Shown piece after piece: positions 25,413 to 34,717 of a stretch of DNA of 64,000 bases; the first letter of the stretch is position 1, and each line of letters begins with the position of its first letter. The notes under the pieces were generated by a model, which did not search any database, had not been told where the DNA came from, and saw nothing but the letters and a program-made list of their open reading frames with translations. Location of the stretch: assembly GCA_963720675.1 (NCBI GenBank), contig CAVRGH010000010.1, forward strand, positions 1,984,001 to 2,048,000, given 5' to 3'. Origin of the DNA: JALHSW01 sp963720675. GTDB lineage: Bacteria; Actinomycetota; Acidimicrobiia; IMCC26256; PALSA-555. Both the position numbers and the translations under genes were made by a program.

Positions 25413-26756
25413 ATGCAGTGGCCGCGGCTCCTCCTCCCGGCCCGGACCAGCCCCCACGACCGTGAGATCTGGCGCCTCGCCCTGCCCGCGTTCGGGGCCC
25501 TGGCGGCCGAGCCCCTCTACGTGCTCGTCGACACCGCCATCGTCGGGCAGCTCGGGACCCGCCCCCTTGCGGGGCTGGCGATCGCGGGCGCAGTCCTCAC
25601 CGCCGCGTTCGCGCTGTTCAACTTCCTGGCGTACTCGACGACCGCGGCCGTTGCCCGTCGGCTGGGGGCCGGGGATCGCCGCATCGCCGCCGAGCTCGGG
25701 ATCGACGGGATCTGGCTGGCCCTCGCCCTCGGGGTCGGCCTGATGCTCCTCGGCCTGCTCGCGTCGTCCTGGATCGTGGACGCGATGGGCGCGTCCGCGA
25801 ACGTTCGCCCGTTCGCGCTCGACTACCTGCGGATCAGCCTGCTCGGTGCGCCCGCGCTGCTCGTCACGCTCGCCGGCGCCGGCTACCTGCGCGGCATGCA
25901 GGACACCCGCACGACGCTGTACATCGCAGTCGGCGCAGCGGTGCTGAACCTCGCCCTCGAGGTGGTGTTCGTCTACGGCTTCGACTGGGGCATCGCGGGA
26001 TCGGCGTGGGGCACGGTCGTGGCCCAGGTCGTCGCCGCGACCTCGTTCGTCACGATCGTCGTGCGGTCGGTGCGCCGTGAATCGGCTTCCTGGCGCCCGA
26101 AGGCGGCGGGCATGAAGCAGACCGCGGTGGTGGGTGGCCCGCTCATCGTGCGGACCGCCTCGCTGCTCGTCGTGTTCCTCGCGATGACCAACCTCGCGGC
26201 GCGCATCTCCGACGACGCCGTCGCGGCGAACCAGATCGCGTTCGGGATCTTCCTCTTCCTCGCCCTCTGCCTCGACGCGCTCGCGATCGCCGGTCAGGCG
26301 ATGACCGGCAGGTTCCTCGGCGCGAGCGACGCGCATGAGGCACGGGCCGCGGCGCGGCGGATGATCGAGTGGGGCATCGCGATGGGGATCGTCTTCGGCT
26401 CGATCATCGCGATCGCCCGGCCCGCGCTCGTCCCGCTGTTCTCCGACGATCCCGGCGTCCGCGACCTGGCGAGCCAGCTGCTCCTGGTCGTCGCGCTCCT
26501 CCAGCCGCTCAGCGCGGTCGTGTTCGTGCTCGACGGGGTGCTGATCGGCGCCGGCGACCAACGGTTCCTCGCGCTCGCGATGGTCCTGGCGACCTTCCTC
26601 GTCTTCGCCCCGCTGGCCCTGCTCGTGACGGTCGCGGACGCGGGGATCGTTGCCCTCTGGGGCGCGCTCTCCCTCTGGGTCCTGGCCCGGTGCATCGGCG
26701 TCGGCGGCCGGTACCTGAGCTCGGGCTGGCAGGTCACGGGCGCCTCCGCGCCATGA
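25413..26756 (+). CDS. MATE-family efflux transporter (DinF-like)
   Basis: 447 aa with twelve predicted membrane helices in two bundles. Helix 1 contains LALPAFGALAAEPLYVLVDTAIVGQLG, the DinF/MATE entry with an acidic residue in the membrane, and the midpoint contains AGYLRGMQDTRTTLYIA. The second bundle has IAGQAMTGRFLGA. It exchanges Na+ or H+ for organic cations, drugs or metabolites across the cytoplasmic membrane. ATG 25413 is selected because the family begins just before helix 1. It precedes the acyltransferase gene by 12 bases, so they may be cotranscribed. Confidence 0.88.
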   Translation: MQWPRLLLPARTSPHDREIWRLALPAFGALAAEPLYVLVDTAIVGQLGTRPLAGLAIAGAVLTAAFALFNFLAYSTTAAVARRLGAGDRRIAAELGIDGIWLALALGVGLMLLGLLASSWIVDAMGASANVRPFALDYLRISLLGAPALLVTLAGAGYLRGMQDTRTTLYIAVGAAVLNLALEVVFVYGFDWGIAGSAWGTVVAQVVAATSFVTIVVRSVRRESASWRPKAAGMKQTAVVGGPLIVRTASLLVVFLAMTNLAARISDDAVAANQIAFGIFLFLALCLDALAIAGQAMTGRFLGASDAHEARAAARRMIEWGIAMGIVFGSIIAIARPALVPLFSDDPGVRDLASQLLLVVALLQPLSAVVFVLDGVLIGAGDQRFLALAMVLATFLVFAPLALLVTVADAGIVALWGALSLWVLARCIGVGGRYLSSGWQVTGASAP

Positions 26757-26768
26757 GACACTGGCGCG

Positions 26769-27701
26769 ATGGACCCCACGCGCGAGTCGGCCCCCACCGA
26801 CCCCACGATGCGTGAGGATCCCGGGACCGTGGACCTCGGCGTGAGCGCGGCAACGGGTGCGGAGCTCGTGCCCGTCCCCCGCCCGCAGGCCGAGGTCGAG
26901 GACGACGGCGTGGTGCGCTCCGGCGACGTCGACGGTTGGGGTCGCAGCGAACGGGTCCGTGCGCTCGCCCGCCGCCTCTACGACCCCATGTACCGGCGGT
27001 ACTTCCGCGTCGAGTGGGAGGGCCTCGAGCACATCCCCCGTGACGGCGGCGCGCTGCTCGTCGCGAACCACGGCGGTGCGATCCCGTCCGACGCACCGGT
27101 GATCATGCACGGCATCGAGACCGAGCTGGCCCGACCGGTGTACGGGCTGGCCGACAACCTGTTCCGTTCGCTGCCCGTGGTCGGCACCCTGTGGTCGCGC
27201 GCGGGCGGGGTCCCGGCGCACCCCGACAACGCATACCGCCTGCTCCACGACGAGCAGCAGCTCGTGCTCGTGTTCCCCGAAGGCACCAAGGGCACCGGCA
27301 AGCTCGTCGGAGAGCGCTACCAGCTCCGCCGCTTCGGACGGGGTGGGTACGTCGAGATCGCCATGCGCGCCGGAGTCCCGATCGTGCCGATCGCCGTCGT
27401 CGGGAACGAGGAGGCGATGCCGATCCTCGCCAAGAGCAACCGGCTCGCGAAGCTCCTCGACCTCCCCTACGTGCCGCTCACGGCGAACATGTTCCTCTTC
27501 GGGCCGGTCGGTGGCCTCGTGATGCCGCTCCCGGCGAAGTTCACGCTGCGCGTGCTGCCGCCGGTGCACTTCGACGTCGAGACCGACCAGGACCGCTACA
27601 ACCGCAGCGTCGTGCTCGAGCAGTCCGAAGCGATCCGCACGCGCATCCAGGACGCCCTCTTCGACATGCTGCGCCAGCGCCGCAGCGTCTGGTTCGGGTG
27701 A
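26769..27701 (+). CDS. PlsC-like lysophospholipid acyltransferase
   Basis: 310 aa. The acyltransferase motif I is VANHGGAIPSDAP (histidine and aspartate separated by six residues, as in an actinobacterial subgroup), and motif III is FPEGTKGTG. A basic C-terminal half has no membrane segments, and the first 55 residues are a low-complexity acidic extension. It should transfer an acyl chain to lysophosphatidate or a related lipid on the inner face of the membrane. Its TGA overlaps the next GTG (GTGA), coupling it to the epimerase gene. Confidence 0.82.
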   Translation: MDPTRESAPTDPTMREDPGTVDLGVSAATGAELVPVPRPQAEVEDDGVVRSGDVDGWGRSERVRALARRLYDPMYRRYFRVEWEGLEHIPRDGGALLVANHGGAIPSDAPVIMHGIETELARPVYGLADNLFRSLPVVGTLWSRAGGVPAHPDNAYRLLHDEQQLVLVFPEGTKGTGKLVGERYQLRRFGRGGYVEIAMRAGVPIVPIAVVGNEEAMPILAKSNRLAKLLDLPYVPLTANMFLFGPVGGLVMPLPAKFTLRVLPPVHFDVETDQDRYNRSVVLEQSEAIRTRIQDALFDMLRQRRSVWFG

Positions 27702-28747
27702 GCGGCGTGGGCCGGCGGGTGCTCGTCACCGGTCTGGGCACGTACTGGGGCAGTCGCACCGCGCTCGCGCTCGAGCAGGATCCCGACGTCGAGCTCGTCG
27801 TCGGCGTCGACACTCGCGACCCACGGGTCCCGCTCGAGAAGACCGAGTTCGTCCGGACCGACTCGTCGTACTCGATCCTGGCGCGCATCGTGCAGGCCAC
27901 GCAGGTCGACACCATCCTCCACACGCACCTGCTCGTCGACTCCACGGTCGCGACCGGCCGCTCGTTGCACGAGGTCAACGTCATCGGCACGATGAACCTG
28001 CTCGCGGCCGCCGGCGCCATCGGGAGCCCCGTCCGCAAGCTGATCGTGAAGTCGTCGACCATGGTGTACGGCTCCAACTTCCAGGACCCGTACTTCTTCC
28101 GTGAGGACATGGCGCGCACGCGTCCGGCGCGCACCACGGTCGAGAAGACGATGCTCGAGGTCGCCGCGGTCGTGCGCGACTTCGCACACGACAACCCCGA
28201 CGTCGTCGTCACCAAGCTCCGGTTCGCGAACGTGCTCGGCGACAACGTCGAGACGCCGTTCACCCGCTTGCTGCGGCTGCCCGTCGCACCGGAGGTCGGC
28301 GGCTTCGACCCCCGACTCCAGTTCGTGCACGAGGAGGACATCGTCGGCGCACTCGTGTACGCAACGACCCACGACGTCCCGGGTGTGTTCAACGTCGCGG
28401 GCAGCGGCGTGCTGACCTGGGGGGAGGTGTGCCGCATCGCGGGCAAGCGTCGGATACCGATGCCACCGCTGTTCACGAGCTGGGCGGCCGAGCCGCTCCG
28501 CCTGCTGCGCGTCGTCGATCTCCCGCCCGAGACCGTGGCGCTGCTGCGGTACGGGCGGGGCGTCGACACCACCCGGTTCCGCCAGGCCGGGTACGGCTAC
28601 CGCCACACGACGCTCGGGACCGTCACCGCATTCGCGGAAGCCATGCGGCTCGAGCACACCGTCGGCCAGACGCCCGAGTACCAGTACCAGAGCGACGTCG
28701 AGGCGTTCTTCCGGCACTCCCCTGCCGTCGTGCGCGAGACGACCTGA
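27698..28747 (+). CDS. NAD-dependent epimerase/dehydratase (extended SDR)
   Basis: 349 aa. It begins VSGVGRRVLVTGLGTYWGSR, with a Rossmann motif altered to TGLGTYWG (usual TGxxGxxG). Further extended-SDR features are HEVNVIGTMNLLAAA and the serine-containing KLIVKSSTMVYGS. The usual Y-x3-K is not clear; TTVEKTMLEV is the equivalent position and lacks tyrosine, so catalytic activity is uncertain. Such proteins lie beside PlsC-like acyltransferases in many actinobacteria, suggesting lipid or cell-envelope metabolism. GTG 27698 overlaps the preceding stop. Confidence 0.78.
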   Translation: MSGVGRRVLVTGLGTYWGSRTALALEQDPDVELVVGVDTRDPRVPLEKTEFVRTDSSYSILARIVQATQVDTILHTHLLVDSTVATGRSLHEVNVIGTMNLLAAAGAIGSPVRKLIVKSSTMVYGSNFQDPYFFREDMARTRPARTTVEKTMLEVAAVVRDFAHDNPDVVVTKLRFANVLGDNVETPFTRLLRLPVAPEVGGFDPRLQFVHEEDIVGALVYATTHDVPGVFNVAGSGVLTWGEVCRIAGKRRIPMPPLFTSWAAEPLRLLRVVDLPPETVALLRYGRGVDTTRFRQAGYGYRHTTLGTVTAFAEAMRLEHTVGQTPEYQYQSDVEAFFRHSPAVVRETT

Positions 28748-28749
28748 CG

Positions 28750-29481
28750 ATGCCACTCCACGTCGAGCGCCGCGAAGCCGTCGCCGTGCTCACCCTCGAC
28801 GACCCCGACCGTCGCAACGCGCTCACCGCCGAGATCGTCGACGGCATCGTCGAGGCCGTCGCGGCGTGCGAGGCGGACGACGAGGTCGGGGCGATCGTGG
28901 TGACCGGGGCGCCACCCGCCTTCTGCTCCGGTGCCGACGTGTCGGCCCTCGGGGAGATGGGCGCGCACGAGGGCCGCGACGCCGGCCAGGTGCGGGGGAT
29001 CTACGACGGCTTCCTCGCGGTGCGCGACTGCACGCTCCCCACTGTGGCGGCCGTGAACGGCGCAGCCGTCGGCGCCGGATGCAACCTCGCGCTGTGCTGC
29101 GACGTCCGGGTCGTCGGCGAGTCGGCCCGCTTCGACTCCCGGTTCGCACGCATCGGGCTCCATCCGGGTGGCAACCACCTCTGGATGCTCGAGCGCGCGG
29201 CGGGGCCGCAGGTCGCGGCGGCGATGAACCTGTTCGGGGAGCGCGTCGACGGCGCTCGCGCGGCCGAGCTCGGCCTGGCCTGGCGCTGCGTCGCAGATGC
29301 CGACCTGCTCGACGAGGCGGTCGCGCTCGCTGCCCGCGCCGCCGAGGTGCCGCGAGCGCTGGCCCGCTCGATCAAGCAGACGCTGCGGGAGGTGCCGTGG
29401 CAACCCGATCTCGACACCGCGCTCGAGACCGAGCTCGAGCGCCAGCGCCGCTCCTTCGAGGGCGGGTTCTCGGCACGCTGA
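28750..29481 (+). CDS. enoyl-CoA hydratase/isomerase family protein
   Basis: 243 aa crotonase fold. The oxyanion-hole motifs are FCSGADVSALGEM near residue 57 and AAVNGAAVGAGCNLALCCD near residue 100. At the glutamate positions FDSRFARIGLHPGGNHLWML is present, so a specific hydratase or isomerase reaction is not certain. The likely pathway is fatty-acid or branched acyl-CoA breakdown. ATG 28750 is two bases after the epimerase stop, so the four genes from the MATE exporter on may form one operon. The stop lies in the left arm of a hairpin with the convergent GNAT gene. Confidence 0.85.
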   Translation: MPLHVERREAVAVLTLDDPDRRNALTAEIVDGIVEAVAACEADDEVGAIVVTGAPPAFCSGADVSALGEMGAHEGRDAGQVRGIYDGFLAVRDCTLPTVAAVNGAAVGAGCNLALCCDVRVVGESARFDSRFARIGLHPGGNHLWMLERAAGPQVAAAMNLFGERVDGARAAELGLAWRCVADADLLDEAVALAARAAEVPRALARSIKQTLREVPWQPDLDTALETELERQRRSFEGGFSAR

Positions 29482-29513
29482 ACCACCGCCGGGGTCGTCG
29501 AACGTGCCGAGAA
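29467..29513. terminator. bidirectional hairpin between enoyl-CoA hydratase and GNAT genes
   Basis: TTCTCGGCACG (29467-29477) and CGTGCCGAGAA (29503-29513) form a perfect 11-bp stem with a 25-base loop that includes the hydratase TGA. The sequence is the same, apart from one compensated pair, as the stem at 41986-42032. Termination in both directions is inferred from the convergent genes. Confidence 0.6.
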
Positions 29514-29521
29514 GAGCGTCG

Positions 29522-30133
29522 TTAGCGCTTGACGAGGACCGCCTCGAAGATCTCGTCCTTGCGGACGGCCCACTCCTCGCTCGTGATCGCGTACCGGACG
29601 TGGTCCTCCCAGACTCCCCGGATCTGGAGGAAGCGGGCCGACGTCCCCTCGTCGCGCATCCCGAGCTTCTCCGTGACGCGGCGGCTGCGCGCGTTGCGCG
29701 GGACGATCGCGGCCTCGACCCGGTGCAGGCCGAGCTGCTCGAACGCGTATCGGAGGACCACCGCCACCGACTCGGGCATGTAGCCCTGGCCCGCGTGGCC
29801 CTCGTCGATCCAGTAGCCGACGTTCGCCGACTGGAACGGTCCCCGCTGGACGCTCCCGAGGCTCACCTCGCCGACGAAGGCCCCGCCCTTCCCGAGGAAG
29901 ATCCCGAAGCCGTACGCCGCGTCGAAGTGCCGCTGTCGCTCCCAGGCACCGCACCGCGCCTTGAACGCCTCCGGATCGGCGACCGGGTCCGGGGTCCCGG
30001 GCTCCCCGAGCGGCTCCCACGGCTCGAGCCAGTCGCGGCTGCCGACGCGCACCGCGCGCCAGGCCTCCCAGTCGGAGGCCTTGAGGGGTCGGAGCTCGAC
30101 TCGGGGCCCGGACAGCGTCTCTCCTCGCCGCAT
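29522..30133 (-). CDS. GNAT-family N-acetyltransferase (RimJ/RimL-like)
   Basis: 203 aa. The acetyl-CoA binding region reads GYWIDEGHAGQGYMPESV (motif A, residues 110-127), followed by RVEAAIVPRNARSRRVTEKLGM, a RimJ-type motif B. The family acetylates protein N-termini, in particular ribosomal proteins S5, S18 and L12, or small molecules; the substrate here cannot be decided. ATG 30133 lies 36 bases from the divergent oligoribonuclease start. The first 30 residues, LSGPRVELRPLKASDWEAW, match the family entry. Confidence 0.85.
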   Translation of the reverse strand: MRRGETLSGPRVELRPLKASDWEAWRAVRVGSRDWLEPWEPLGEPGTPDPVADPEAFKARCGAWERQRHFDAAYGFGIFLGKGGAFVGEVSLGSVQRGPFQSANVGYWIDEGHAGQGYMPESVAVVLRYAFEQLGLHRVEAAIVPRNARSRRVTEKLGMRDEGTSARFLQIRGVWEDHVRYAITSEEWAVRKDEIFEAVLVKR

Positions 30134-30169
30134 GGCGGCAGGCTATCGAGATGGCCCTACGCTCGCCCC

Positions 30170-30763
<594 letters not shown>

Positions 30764-30773
30764 GTCGGCTGCT

Positions 30774-31175
30774 CTAGCGGGTGAAGACCGGCGTCCAGTA
30801 CTCGAGGAGCAGCTGGACGACCGGGCGAGCCGCAGGTCCGGCGGCGAGGCCGCGGGCGACGTCGGCGGCGGCGCGGGCCACTCGGGTGACCTCCGCGTCG
30901 GGCAGCAGGACCCCGGCACCGGATGCGGCGTGCTCCACCGCCCGCTGGGCGTCGATCGCGGCCCGGGCGGCGAGCCGAGTCCGGCGAGCGTGCCGCACGA
31001 CCCGGTCGATGGCGATCGTCGCGCGCCACCAGTCGACCTCGTCGCACAGCGCGTCGGAGTCGAGGGCGAGCGCGACCTTTTCGAGGTCGGCCCCCGACAG
31101 TTGCTCCAGGGCCGTGAAGAATCGCCCGAGCTCGGCCGAGTCGTCCACCGTGGTGCCGCGCACGTCTGGGTCCAT
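30774..31175 (-). CDS. conserved hypothetical helical protein
   Basis: 133 aa, nearly all helical by composition: FFTALEQLSGADLEKVALALD, DEVDWWRATIAIDRVVRHAR and VVQLLLEYWTPVF. No signal peptide, no cysteine cluster and no recognised domain. ATG 31175 is the only start. It is followed on the minus strand, across the convergent boundary, by oligoribonuclease. Function unknown. Confidence 0.6.
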   Translation of the reverse strand: MDPDVRGTTVDDSAELGRFFTALEQLSGADLEKVALALDSDALCDEVDWWRATIAIDRVVRHARRTRLAARAAIDAQRAVEHAASGAGVLLPDAEVTRVARAAADVARGLAAGPAARPVVQLLLEYWTPVFTR

Positions 31176-31291
31176 CGCGGGATTCTGCGGCGCGGCCGCG
31201 CCGAAGTGGTGGATATCCGCCCTCGGTCGACCGATGATCCCGCGCTCGTGCCCGGCGCCGTGCTAGATGCGCCGTGCCCGAAGTGCGCCGG

Positions 31292-32221
31292 TCAGATGCG
31301 GGCAACGATCGAGCGCGCGAGCCCGTCGAGGATGTCGGCCTCGGACACGAGCATCTCCTGGAGCTCGAAGGTCCGGAAGATCGCAACGAGGACGACGACC
31401 CCTCCGACGATCACGTCGACGCGCTCGGCCTCGAGCCCCGGGTTGTGTCTGCGCTCCGCGGCCGACTCGACCGCGAGCGTGCGAAACACGTCTTCGGCGG
31501 CCTCGCGGGTGAGTCGGAAGTGGTGGATGCGGTCGCGGTCGTACTCGGCCAGCCCCTGCTCGATCGCGGCGACGGTCGTGATCGTGCCGGCGAGACCGAC
31601 GACGGTCGCCGCGCTGCGCAGGGCGGGGAGCTCGCGCGCCAGGTCGGCGAGCTCGTCACGCACGGCCGACACTGCGTTGGACAGCTCCTCGGGCGCGGGC
31701 GGATCGGAGTGCAACCACTGCTCGGTGATGCGGACGCAGCCCACGTCGAGTGAGCGCAGGAACTCGGGCTCGGTGGTGCCGACCACCAGCTCGGTCGATC
31801 CACCTCCGATGTCGATGACGAGAACGGGCCGCGGCGCGTCGAGCCCCACGGTCGCACCGGCGAACGAGAGTCGGGCCTCCTCCTCACCCGAGAGCAGCTC
31901 GGGAGTCACGCCGAGCGCTTCGGTCGCGGGGTCGAAGAACTCGTCGCGGTTCTCCGAGTCGCGTGCCGCGCTCGTGGCGGTCGCCCGCACCCGTTCGACG
32001 CCGAGCTCGTCGATCACGCCGCGGTACTCGCGCAGCACGGCGAGCGTCCGCTCGATCGCGTCGGGGGCGAGCCGCCGCGAAGCGTTGACGCCCTGCCCGA
32101 GGCGGGTGATCCGCATCCGCCGGTCGATCGTGACGATCGGTGCGGTGGGATCGTCCTCGACCTCGGCCACGAGGAGTCGCACGGAGTTGGTGCCGACGTC
32201 GACGGCTGCGACCCGGCTCAT
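31292..32221 (-). CDS. ppx: Ppx/GppA-family phosphatase
   Basis: 309 aa exopolyphosphatase or pppGpp phosphatase of the ASKHA fold. The phosphate-1 motif is VAAVDVGTNSVRLLVAEV (residues 4-21), followed by ATSAARDSENRDEF and the phosphate-2 motif VLVIDIGGGSTELVVG. AGTITTVAAIEQGL and VIVGGVVVL complete the fold. It is the short one-domain actinobacterial form. ATG 32221 overlaps the DUF501 stop by four bases, in the conserved eno-ftsB-DUF501-ppx order. A role in polyphosphate or stringent-response metabolism follows from the family. Confidence 0.88.
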   Translation of the reverse strand: MSRVAAVDVGTNSVRLLVAEVEDDPTAPIVTIDRRMRITRLGQGVNASRRLAPDAIERTLAVLREYRGVIDELGVERVRATATSAARDSENRDEFFDPATEALGVTPELLSGEEEARLSFAGATVGLDAPRPVLVIDIGGGSTELVVGTTEPEFLRSLDVGCVRITEQWLHSDPPAPEELSNAVSAVRDELADLARELPALRSAATVVGLAGTITTVAAIEQGLAEYDRDRIHHFRLTREAAEDVFRTLAVESAAERRHNPGLEAERVDVIVGGVVVLVAIFRTFELQEMLVSEADILDGLARSIVARI

Positions 32222-32694
32222 CCCGGCACCGATCCGGGTCCGGGCTCGGCGAGGCGGTCGTCGATCCACCGACCCACCGGATCGTCCCCACCGGCGAGGT
32301 GCCAGGCGTAGTGGGCGTGCAAGCACTTCACGCCGACGCGGGTACCTCCCACGCCACCGGACGGTCGCGGCCCCGGTCGGTCGACGGCGATGGCGGCGTC
32401 GCGGTCGGCCGCGTAGCGGGCGTGCGCGGCCACGAGCGCCTCGGGATCGACCTCCGTTGCGGCGCGGCGGACGCCCCCGTCGGCTTCGAGTCGGGCGATC
32501 GCGAGGTGCAGCGCCGGATCGACGAGCCAGTACCGCGTCGGCATCGGGGTGCCGTCGAAGGTGAACGGAGCGTTGCGCAGCACCATCGGCTCGCCCTCGT
32601 CACTTCGCACGACCACCTCGAAGGCGGCGGTGGGTTCGCGGCCGAGCAGCGCACGCACGGCTGCCGTGTCGGCTGGAGTTGCGGCGGCAACCAT
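32218..32694 (-). CDS. DUF501 domain-containing protein
   Basis: 158 aa. The DUF501 sequence is visible as VRALLGREPTAAFEVVVR, PTRYWLVDPALHLAIARLEADGGV and a histidine/cysteine-bearing end, GVKCLHAHYAWHLAGGDDPVG. The family is confined mainly to actinobacteria and sits between the FtsB-like gene and ppx; its function is unknown. C, H and H in KCLHAHYAWH could bind a metal, which is only an inference. The stop overlaps the ppx start. Confidence 0.88.
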   Translation of the reverse strand: MVAAATPADTAAVRALLGREPTAAFEVVVRSDEGEPMVLRNAPFTFDGTPMPTRYWLVDPALHLAIARLEADGGVRRAATEVDPEALVAAHARYAADRDAAIAVDRPGPRPSGGVGGTRVGVKCLHAHYAWHLAGGDDPVGRWIDDRLAEPGPGSVPG

Positions 32695-32721
32695 GTACCC
32701 GAGTCTACGGGCGCGGTCGCG

Positions 32722-33192
32722 CTACTTCGCCGGGGGTGCGGTCGTCGGCACGAGCACGTAGGGCGTCTCGCCCGGGCGGACGAGACCGTACTGCTCGCGT
32801 GCGATGCGCTCGACTTCGGCGTCGCCCTCGAGCCGCTTCGTGTCGTTGCGCAACGCCGCGGTCTCTCGTTGCAGGATCCCGAGACGGGCCTCGGCGGCCT
32901 GGATCTGCTCCCGCTGCTTCAGGTAGGTGCGCGTGGGGTACACGAACGCGAACAAGAACCCGAGCAACAGGAGCGCACACAGCAGCCCGACGACGACCGT
33001 GCGGCGGCGGCGGACCTTCGGCGAGGCAGGGCGCTTCGCACCGGCGGGCCGCTTGGCCGGCCGGCGGGGCGTGCTCGCCTTCGCCGGCGCGGCCGCGTGC
33101 TTGCGCTTCGCCGCCGGGGGCACCCGGCGCTTCCCGCCGCGCGGGGTGGCGACTCGGTCCCGGTCCGGACGCTCACGCCGCTGCTCAGACAC
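32722..33192 (-). CDS. FtsB/DivIC-like septum formation initiator
   Basis: 156 aa bitopic membrane protein. The first 60 residues are a lysine/arginine/alanine-rich cytoplasmic tail, then one helix (TVVVGLLCALLLLGFLFAFV), then a coiled coil (REQIQAAEARLGILQRETAALRND) and the conserved GEAEVERIAREQYGLVRPGE-like end. It links FtsQ and FtsL in the divisome. The start GTG at 33192 has GGGGAG upstream and overlaps the enolase stop by eight bases. The cytosolic tail is much longer than in E. coli, as is common in actinobacteria. Confidence 0.85.
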   Translation of the reverse strand: MSEQRRERPDRDRVATPRGGKRRVPPAAKRKHAAAPAKASTPRRPAKRPAGAKRPASPKVRRRRTVVVGLLCALLLLGFLFAFVYPTRTYLKQREQIQAAEARLGILQRETAALRNDTKRLEGDAEVERIAREQYGLVRPGETPYVLVPTTAPPAK

Positions 33193-34516
33193 CGTCGGCT
33201 CCCCTCGCGGCGGCGCGCCCCGCAACCGCGGCGCCGCCGAGGTACTCGGCATCGCCACCGAGGTCCTCTTCGATGCGCAGCAGCTGGTTGTACTTCGCCA
33301 CCCGATCGCTGCGCGCCGGAGCGCCGGCCTTGATCATCCCGCAGTTGGTCGCGACCGCGAGATCCGCGATCGTCGCGTCCTCGGTCTCGCCGCTGCGGTG
33401 CGACATCACCGACGTGTAGCCGTGGCGGGCGCCGAGCAGGACCGTGTCGAGGGTCTCGGTCAGCGTGCCGATCTGGTTCACCTTGATCAAGATCGAGTTC
33501 GCCGCGCCGGCGTCGATGCCCTGCTGGACGCGCTCCAGGTTCGTGACGAAGTTGTCGTCACCCACCAGCTGCACCCGGTCACCGAGGCGCTCCGTGAGCG
33601 CGACCCACCCCTCCAGGTCGTCCTCGGCCATGCCGTCTTCGATCGAGACGATCGGGTAGCGGTCGCAGTAGTCGGCGAGCACGTCGGCCCACGCCCCCGA
33701 CTCGTACTCCTTGCCCTCACCGGCGAGCGTGTACCGACCTCCCCCGGTGCTCCCCGCACCCCCGGCCGGCGTGAAGAACTCCGTGGACGCGAGATCGAGC
33801 GCGAGCGCGATGTCGATCCCCGGCCGGTATCCGGCGGCCTCGACCGCCGCGAGCAAGAGCTTGACCGCCTCCTCGTTCGACGGGAGGTCGGGGGCGAACC
33901 CACCTTCGTCGCCGAGCGCGGTGTTGAGCCCGCGGTCGCGCAGCAGCTGCTTCAGCGCGTGATACGCCTCGGTTCCCCACTGCAGCGCCTCGGCGAAGCT
34001 CGCGGCGCCGACCGGCGCGTACATGAACTCCTGGATGTCGACGTTGGAGTCGGCATGCGCCCCACCGTTGAGCACGTTCATCAGCGGCATCGGCAGGACG
34101 TGCGCGTTGACGCCGCCGACGTAGCGGTAGAGCGGCAGCTCGCACTCGTCGGCCGCCGCCTTCGCGACGGCGAGGGAGACACCGAGGATCGCGTTGGCGC
34201 CGAGGCGGGCCTTGTTGGGGGTCCCGTCGAGCGAGCACAGCTCGTCGTCGAGCAGACGCTGGTCGCCCGCCTCGAGCCCGACGACGACGTCGGCGATCTC
34301 GGTGTTCACGTGGTGGACGGCGGCCCGGACGCCCTTGCCCCCGTAGCGGTCCTCGCCGTCTCGGAGCTCGACCGCCTCGTGGGCACCGGTGCTGGCGCCA
34401 CTCGGCACCGCAGCCCGGCCCCGACCACCCGACAGCAGCTCGACCTCGACCTCGACCGTAGGGTTGCCCCGGGAGTCGAGGATCTCGCGAGCGACGATCT
34501 CGGCGATGGCAGTCAC
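33185..34516 (-). CDS. eno: enolase
   Basis: 443 aa glycolytic enzyme converting 2-phosphoglycerate to phosphoenolpyruvate. Motifs: EILDSRGNPTVEVEVEL, AVPSGASTGAHEAVELRDG, ALGDEGGFAPDL, the Mg-binding SIEDGMAEDDLEGW, and the signature ILIKVNQIGTLTETLD followed by SHRSGETEDATIADLAV. The GTG at 34516 gives VTAIAEIVAREI; a longer frame upstream overlaps the divergent P450 and is rejected. A 16-residue glycine/proline insert before YTLAGEG (GGAGSTGGGR) is longer than usual. It heads the conserved eno-ftsB-DUF501-ppx group. Confidence 0.96.
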   Translation of the reverse strand: MTAIAEIVAREILDSRGNPTVEVEVELLSGGRGRAAVPSGASTGAHEAVELRDGEDRYGGKGVRAAVHHVNTEIADVVVGLEAGDQRLLDDELCSLDGTPNKARLGANAILGVSLAVAKAAADECELPLYRYVGGVNAHVLPMPLMNVLNGGAHADSNVDIQEFMYAPVGAASFAEALQWGTEAYHALKQLLRDRGLNTALGDEGGFAPDLPSNEEAVKLLLAAVEAAGYRPGIDIALALDLASTEFFTPAGGAGSTGGGRYTLAGEGKEYESGAWADVLADYCDRYPIVSIEDGMAEDDLEGWVALTERLGDRVQLVGDDNFVTNLERVQQGIDAGAANSILIKVNQIGTLTETLDTVLLGARHGYTSVMSHRSGETEDATIADLAVATNCGMIKAGAPARSDRVAKYNQLLRIEEDLGGDAEYLGGAAVAGRAAARGADGV

Positions 34517-34717
34517 GACGTTGCTGTCCGGTCCTTGGAGAGAGGGGGAGGCCCCGGGGCCGGCCGGTCGGGCGCTTGTTGCCCGTGTGGCCAATGTGAC
34601 GAACGGGGTCTTGCAGAGTAGTCCCCCGGGACCCCGAAAGGAAGGGTCGAATCGGCGGTCTTCCGGCGTTTCGACCCCTCGAAGCCCCATTTTTCGCCGC
34701 AAATACACTGAGCAGCA